Program-made: the position numbers and the translations under genes
In this document: one piece after another, positions 14,128 through 17,384 of the stretch
Position numbering within the stretch: the first letter of the stretch is position 1
How the letters are laid out: every line of letters starts with the position of its first letter
NCBI RefSeq assembly: GCF_934277605.1
Contig: NZ_CAKQVD010000038.1
Location: forward strand, 1 to 17,384
Source of the DNA: an uncultured Anaerotignum sp.
GTDB lineage: Bacteria > Bacillota > Clostridia > Lachnospirales > Anaerotignaceae
Direction: 5' to 3'
Length of the DNA stretch: 17,384 nucleotides
The notes under the pieces: model-generated
What the model saw: the letters and a program-made list of their open reading frames with translations, nothing else
Databases searched by the model: none
What the model was told of the DNA's origin: nothing

Positions 14128-15591
14128 ATGGAACATACATTTGAAGCATTGGGGCTGCGTGCGGCTCTGTGTGAAGCCTTGGCAAAGCAGGGCATCACAG
14201 CCCCCACGGAAATCCAACAGAAAATGATTCCCGCAATTCTGGCAGGGAAGGATGTCATCGGTCGTTCCGAAACAGGCTCCGGCAAAACCTTGGCATATCT
14301 TTTGCCCATTTTCGAGAAATTGGATATGAACAGCAGAGGCACACAGGCAATCATCCTCACCCCCACACATGAATTGGCGGCACAGGTCTATCATCAGGCG
14401 GAGCTTTTGCAGGAAAATTCCGGCATTGCGGCAGGCTGTGCGCTGCTCATCGGTGCGGCAGGCATTGGCAGGCAGATAGAAAAGCTCAAAGCAAAGCCAA
14501 GGATTGTTGTCGGCTCTGTCGGGCGTATCCTCGATTTGATTCGTAAGAAAAAAATACAGGCGCACATGGTAAAAACCATCGTCCTCGATGAGGGTGACCG
14601 CCTTATGGATGACGGTAACGTGGAGGATGTTGCCGCAGTCATCAAAACCACCTTGAAGGAGCGGCAGATTGTTCTGCTTTCCGCCTCAGTCAGCGGCGAA
14701 GCCAAGGCGAAGGCAGCAAGCATGATGAAGGCGAATGCCGTTGATTTGGAGGCAAAAAGCGGCGGCATTGTCCCCAAGGGCATCCATCATTATTATATCC
14801 TTTCGGCGCATCGGGAAAAGTTTGCCAATCTGCGTAAAATTCTCGCAGGCGAAAAGCCCGAAAAGTGCATGGTTTTCCTCAATAACCCCGAAAATATAGA
14901 GGTCACTGTGGATAAGCTCAATTATCATGGCATACAGGCGGCAGGCATTTATGGGCAGGCAAGCAAGCAGGAGCGTAAAAACGCCATGGATGGCTTTCGT
15001 GAAGGACGCATCCATGTCCTCGTTGCCTCCGATATCGGCTCTCGTGGTCTGGATATCGAGGGTGTCACGCACATCATCAATCTGGATGTCCCCGAGGAGC
15101 CGACACACTATCTGCATCGTGCGGGCCGCTGCGGCAGAAGGGGAGAGGAAGGCACCGCCATCACCATTGTTACCCCCTATGAGCGGAAATGGATTCATCG
15201 TTATGAAAAAACATGGGGACTGCAATTTCAGCAGAAGGAAATGTCCTTCGGGAAGCTGGTCGATAGCCAAAAAACAAAAAAAGACATCATCAAGCCGATC
15301 AAAAAGAAAAAGCCCGTCATTGAGGATAAATGGGTAGAGGGCGAAGGCTGGGGCGAATTTGACGATTTAGAGGATTTCGGCGAATTTGTCATCGAAGCCG
15401 GCGGCGCACCAAAAAAATCCAAGAAGAAAAAAGCGAAGGAACAGCCCTTCTCTATGGCAAAACCGCCCAAAAAGCAGGGCAAAAAGGGCAAAAAAGGAAG
15501 GTCTGCGGAGGATGGCTTGGGCTTCTTTGCCAAAAAAGCGAAAAAACTTGCCGAAAAAGAGGCAAACCGTCAGAAAAGTCAAAAAAAATAA
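14128..15591 (+). CDS. DEAD-box RNA helicase with atypical motifs and basic tail
   Basis: ATP-dependent RNA helicase of superfamily 2, 487 residues, started at ATG 14128 with AAAGGA upstream. Motifs in order: Q motif GITAPTEIQ (22-30), Walker A SETGSGKT (47-54), Ia PTHELA (79-84), motif II DEGD (154-157) in place of DEAD, motif III SAS (185-187) in place of SAT, motif V ASDIGSRGLDI (300-310) and motif VI HRAGRCGR (330-337). The usual TPGR is replaced by GSVGR. ATP-binding and arginine-finger residues are kept, so activity is likely. From about residue 385 the protein becomes a Lys-rich, low-complexity tail expected to bind RNA or ribosomes. It resembles the CshA/DbpA-like helicases used in ribosome assembly and cold response, but it cannot be matched to a named one. 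It stands alone behind the palindromic gap. Confidence 0.93.
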   Translation: MEHTFEALGLRAALCEALAKQGITAPTEIQQKMIPAILAGKDVIGRSETGSGKTLAYLLPIFEKLDMNSRGTQAIILTPTHELAAQVYHQAELLQENSGIAAGCALLIGAAGIGRQIEKLKAKPRIVVGSVGRILDLIRKKKIQAHMVKTIVLDEGDRLMDDGNVEDVAAVIKTTLKERQIVLLSASVSGEAKAKAASMMKANAVDLEAKSGGIVPKGIHHYYILSAHREKFANLRKILAGEKPEKCMVFLNNPENIEVTVDKLNYHGIQAAGIYGQASKQERKNAMDGFREGRIHVLVASDIGSRGLDIEGVTHIINLDVPEEPTHYLHRAGRCGRRGEEGTAITIVTPYERKWIHRYEKTWGLQFQQKEMSFGKLVDSQKTKKDIIKPIKKKKPVIEDKWVEGEGWGEFDDLEDFGEFVIEAGGAPKKSKKKKAKEQPFSMAKPPKKQGKKGKKGRSAEDGLGFFAKKAKKLAEKEANRQKSQKK

Positions 15592-15620
15592 TTGTCCAAA
15601 GCACAATTATCGGTTATCAT
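15592..15620 (+). promoter_or_regulatory. Weak promoter candidate for the DUF1292 gene
   Basis: TTGTCC (15592-15597) and TATCAT (15615-15620) are 17 bp apart. The -35 lies inside a small palindrome, ATAATTGT (15588-15595) with ACAATTAT (15603-15610), which could be an operator or chance. No U-tract follows the palindrome, so it is not a terminator for the helicase gene. Confidence 0.3.
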
Positions 15621-15680
15621 ATATAGCATGAACAATTCTGTCTTTCGGCAGAAAATCATAATTTTAAGGAGGATTCAAGA

Positions 15681-15995
15681 ATGAGCGAAACTTGCGGATG
15701 TGGCTGCGGTCACGATCATGAAGATCATTTGCACGAAGAAATGGAAATGGAAACCATCACTCTCACATTGGATGATGATACAGAAATGGAATGTGGCATT
15801 TTGGGTGTGTTTGCAGTGGATGGCATTGCAGATAAGGAATATATCGCATTGCTGCCTCTGGAGGATGAAACCGTTCTCCTGTATGAATATAAGGAAAACG
15901 AGGATGGTATTGAGCTTTTGAATATCGAAAGCGATGATGACTTTGAAAAGGTGTCCAACACATTCTATGACCTGTTCGATGACGAAGACGAATAA
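15681..15995 (+). CDS. DUF1292 family protein with Cys/His-rich N-terminus
   Basis: A 104-residue acidic cytoplasmic protein, started at ATG 15681 behind AAGGAGG. Residues from about 24 onward fit DUF1292 (YrzB-like): ITLTLDDDTEMECGILGVFAVD, then YIALLPLEDETVLLYEYKE and a terminal DDDFEKVSNTFYDLFDDED. Family function is unknown; in Bacillota the gene often travels with yrzL/yrrK, which are absent here. The N-terminus adds CGCGCGHDHEDHLHEE, three cysteines and four histidines that could hold a metal ion. A strong terminator follows 10 bases after the stop, so it is probably monocistronic. Confidence 0.88.
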   Translation: MSETCGCGCGHDHEDHLHEEMEMETITLTLDDDTEMECGILGVFAVDGIADKEYIALLPLEDETVLLYEYKENEDGIELLNIESDDDFEKVSNTFYDLFDDEDE

Positions 15996-16004
15996 TAGAA
16001 ATAC

Positions 16005-16039
16005 AAAAGGCAGAGGTAGTGGGCTATCTCTGCTTTTTT
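16005..16039 (+). terminator. Intrinsic terminator after DUF1292
   Basis: AAAAGGCAGAGGTAG pairs with CTATCTCTGCTTTTT over about 15 bp with two G-U pairs and a TGGG loop; the second arm doubles as the U-tract. The downstream gene begins 41 bases later with no clear promoter between, so read-through or a promoter hidden in the hairpin may serve it. Confidence 0.85.
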
Positions 16040-16079
16040 GTGCTGGAAAAGCTTGGAAAAAGAAACGGAGAGAAGAAAA

Positions 16080-17267
16080 ATGAACGGAAAAAGATTAACG
16101 GCATTTGCCATGGCGGCCATGCTGGGTGTTTCTGCGGTGCAGCCGGCCTGGGCGGCAGATTGGCAGAGCAAAAATCCGCTGATTGCACACGCCTTGGGGG
16201 AGGCGGATGGGAAAATCGAAACCAATTCCAAGGAAGCCTTCCTAACCTCATGGCAAAACGGCTTTCGTGCCGTAGAGGCGGATTTTACATATACCTCGGA
16301 TGGTGTTCTGGTTGTCCGTCATGATTTTGAAGCCGATGGCTCCTATTATCGCTTGGAAATCGAGCCGAAGGGCAAGCTGGTGATGGATAGCAAAACCTAT
16401 GCCGCAACCCCTGCGGTCTATGAGCAGACTCCCATGACAGCCGTGGATTTGCTCTATCTCATGCAGGAATATTCCGATATGTATCTGGTCACGGATACCA
16501 AAACCACGGATAAGGCACAGGTGCAAAGGCAATTTCGTGATTTAGTCAATATCGCAAATAATATCGGTGCGCCGGAGGTGCTGCAACGCATTATCCCGCA
16601 GATTTATAACGAAGAAATGCTAAGCTGGATCAAGGAAATCTATCCCTTTGAAAATTGGATTTTCACGCTTTATCTTTATACCAACCCCAACTATGACGAT
16701 ATTGCATCCTTCTGTGCGGCAAATGGCATTGATACCGTAACCATCCATGTGGATCGGGCAACAAAGGACAACATCGGTAAGCTGAAGGCAAAGGGGCTGA
16801 AGGTCTATGCGCACACCATCAACCGCTATCGTAAGCTGCAGGATGTCCTTCAGGCAGGCGCAGACGGTGTCTATACCGACCGCATTAAGCCCTATGAGCT
16901 TAGCTGGGTTGGTCTGCAAAACAGCATCCAAACCACAGAAAAAAACGTCACGGTCAGCGGCAAGGCGGCAAAGCTGACCACCCTCAATATCCTTGGCACC
17001 GATTATGCACCGCTGCGACAGATGGCGGAGCTTGGCAAAAAATTCTCCGCCGATTATAATAAGCAGGCGGCAACGCTGAATCTTGGCATCGGCAAACGCC
17101 TCGATATCATGGGCAATGAAATGCTGATGAACCATAGCGGCCATTTGGTTACCAAAAAGGCGGATTTCAAGCTTTTGGTCGGCGGCAAGGAAAGCGGTAT
17201 CCAATGCTTTTATGTGGATGGCGAGGTCTATGCACCCGTAGAACAGGTTTTGGCTTTGGTGCAGTAA
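16080..17267 (+). CDS. Exported GDPD-like phosphodiesterase with stalk domain
   Basis: A 395-residue secreted protein of the glycerophosphodiester phosphodiesterase / PI-PLC-like TIM-barrel superfamily. ATG 16080 is chosen because GGAGAG precedes it and a signal peptide follows directly (KR, hydrophobic core, AWA before Ala26). Barrel motifs: LIAHALGE at 34-41 with catalytic His37, ETNS at 47-50, EADFTYTSDG at 66-75 and RHD at 80-82 with the second histidine. The final barrel strand is AGADGVYTD. The classical HRG is here HAL, so substrate preference may differ from glycerophosphodiesters. From about residue 300 a stalk-type domain follows (LGTDYAPLRQMAELG, then NKQAATLNLGIG), as in the protein at the left edge, which may hold it in the cell wall. 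Confidence 0.85.
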   Translation: MNGKRLTAFAMAAMLGVSAVQPAWAADWQSKNPLIAHALGEADGKIETNSKEAFLTSWQNGFRAVEADFTYTSDGVLVVRHDFEADGSYYRLEIEPKGKLVMDSKTYAATPAVYEQTPMTAVDLLYLMQEYSDMYLVTDTKTTDKAQVQRQFRDLVNIANNIGAPEVLQRIIPQIYNEEMLSWIKEIYPFENWIFTLYLYTNPNYDDIASFCAANGIDTVTIHVDRATKDNIGKLKAKGLKVYAHTINRYRKLQDVLQAGADGVYTDRIKPYELSWVGLQNSIQTTEKNVTVSGKAAKLTTLNILGTDYAPLRQMAELGKKFSADYNKQAATLNLGIGKRLDIMGNEMLMNHSGHLVTKKADFKLLVGGKESGIQCFYVDGEVYAPVEQVLALVQ

Positions 17268-17271
17268 TCAT

Positions 17272-17384
17272 AAGTCGAAATCAGGCACAAATCGTGAGAT
17301 TTGTGCTTCAAGGTGTCGACAAAGTCGACACCTAAGTCGAAATCAGGATTTCGACTTGCTAAGACAGAGGAATAAACAGACGAG
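17272..17384. repeat. Palindromic intergenic repeat, copy 2 with extra module (runs off window)
   Basis: It starts 4 bases after the phosphodiesterase stop. In order: AAGTCGAAATCAGG (17272-17285), an orphan left arm; a hairpin GCACAAATC/GATTTGTGC with loop GTGA (17285-17306); GGTGTCGAC/GTCGACACC with loop AAA (17312-17332); AAGTCGAAATC/GATTTCGACTT with loop AG (17334-17357); then the GAATAAACAGA tail. The part from 17312 aligns without gaps to 13769-13841. The orphan arm is identical to 17334-17347, so modules appear duplicated or exchanged. The element may continue beyond the window, as copy 1 does. Confidence 0.85.

Noticed and set aside
13859..14227. 122-residue plus-strand open frame across the cwlD-helicase gap
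   Set aside because: It covers the hairpin array and then enters the helicase gene out of frame; no ribosome site and no plausible protein features.
14686..15270. 194-residue open frame on the minus strand inside the helicase gene
   Set aside because: Shadow of the helicase coding strand; no start signal or recognisable domain.
15588..15610. Terminator after the helicase gene
   Set aside because: The ATAATTGT/ACAATTAT stem is weak and no T-run follows it.

Overview
The window reads as chromosome of a spore-forming Clostridia-type Bacillota. The grounds are strong GGAGG-type ribosome sites, A+T-rich intergenic DNA around moderately GC-balanced genes, a CwlD-like spore-cortex amidase, a DUF1292 protein, 'stalk' (copper amine oxidase N-terminal-like) domains on exported proteins, and a serC-serA-DUF1015 cluster whose SerA resembles the short ACT-domain type of Lachnospirales-like bacteria. 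The exact genus cannot be named from sequence alone. No tRNA, rRNA, CRISPR array, transposase or phage gene was seen.

Layout. (a) 1-1231: the 3' part of a stalk-domain/DUF3298 protein, its terminator, a short gene remnant and a second terminator-like hairpin. (b) 1277-2765: a strong promoter and a membrane-bound diguanylate cyclase with intact GGDEF and an inhibitory RxxD site. (c) 2766-2957: a convergent intergenic region that folds into an elaborate hairpin. (d) 2958-6672, minus strand: promoter, serC, a terminator-like hairpin, serA, then a DUF1015 protein. These cover two of the three steps from 3-phosphoglycerate to serine; no serB is present, and the DUF1015 protein carries a DGHHR motif that also occurs in the archaeal free-serine kinase SerK.

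(e) 6835-13760, plus strand: a TetR-type regulator followed by a lipoprotein HlyD-like adaptor, two paralogous ABC-2 type permeases joined by ATGA overlaps, a TolC-like secreted helical protein, a cyclase-family metal hydrolase and CwlD. The first five look like a drug or lipid export operon under its own repressor, but no ATPase gene accompanies the permeases. (f) 13761-14127: a gene-free stretch made almost entirely of palindromes, beginning with a repeat that recurs at the right edge. (g) 14128-15591: a DEAD-box helicase with several altered motifs and a long lysine-rich tail. (h) 15681-15995: a DUF1292 protein with a Cys/His-rich N-terminus and a strong terminator. (i) 16080-17267: an exported glycerophosphodiester phosphodiesterase-like protein with a C-terminal stalk domain, followed by the second copy of the palindromic repeat, which runs off the window.

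The most promising leads are the DUF1015 protein as a possible serine/phosphoserine enzyme, the ATPase-less two-permease export cassette with a TolC-like partner in a spore former, and the modular palindromic repeat whose two copies differ only outside the stems, one of them by an apparent flip of a hairpin module.
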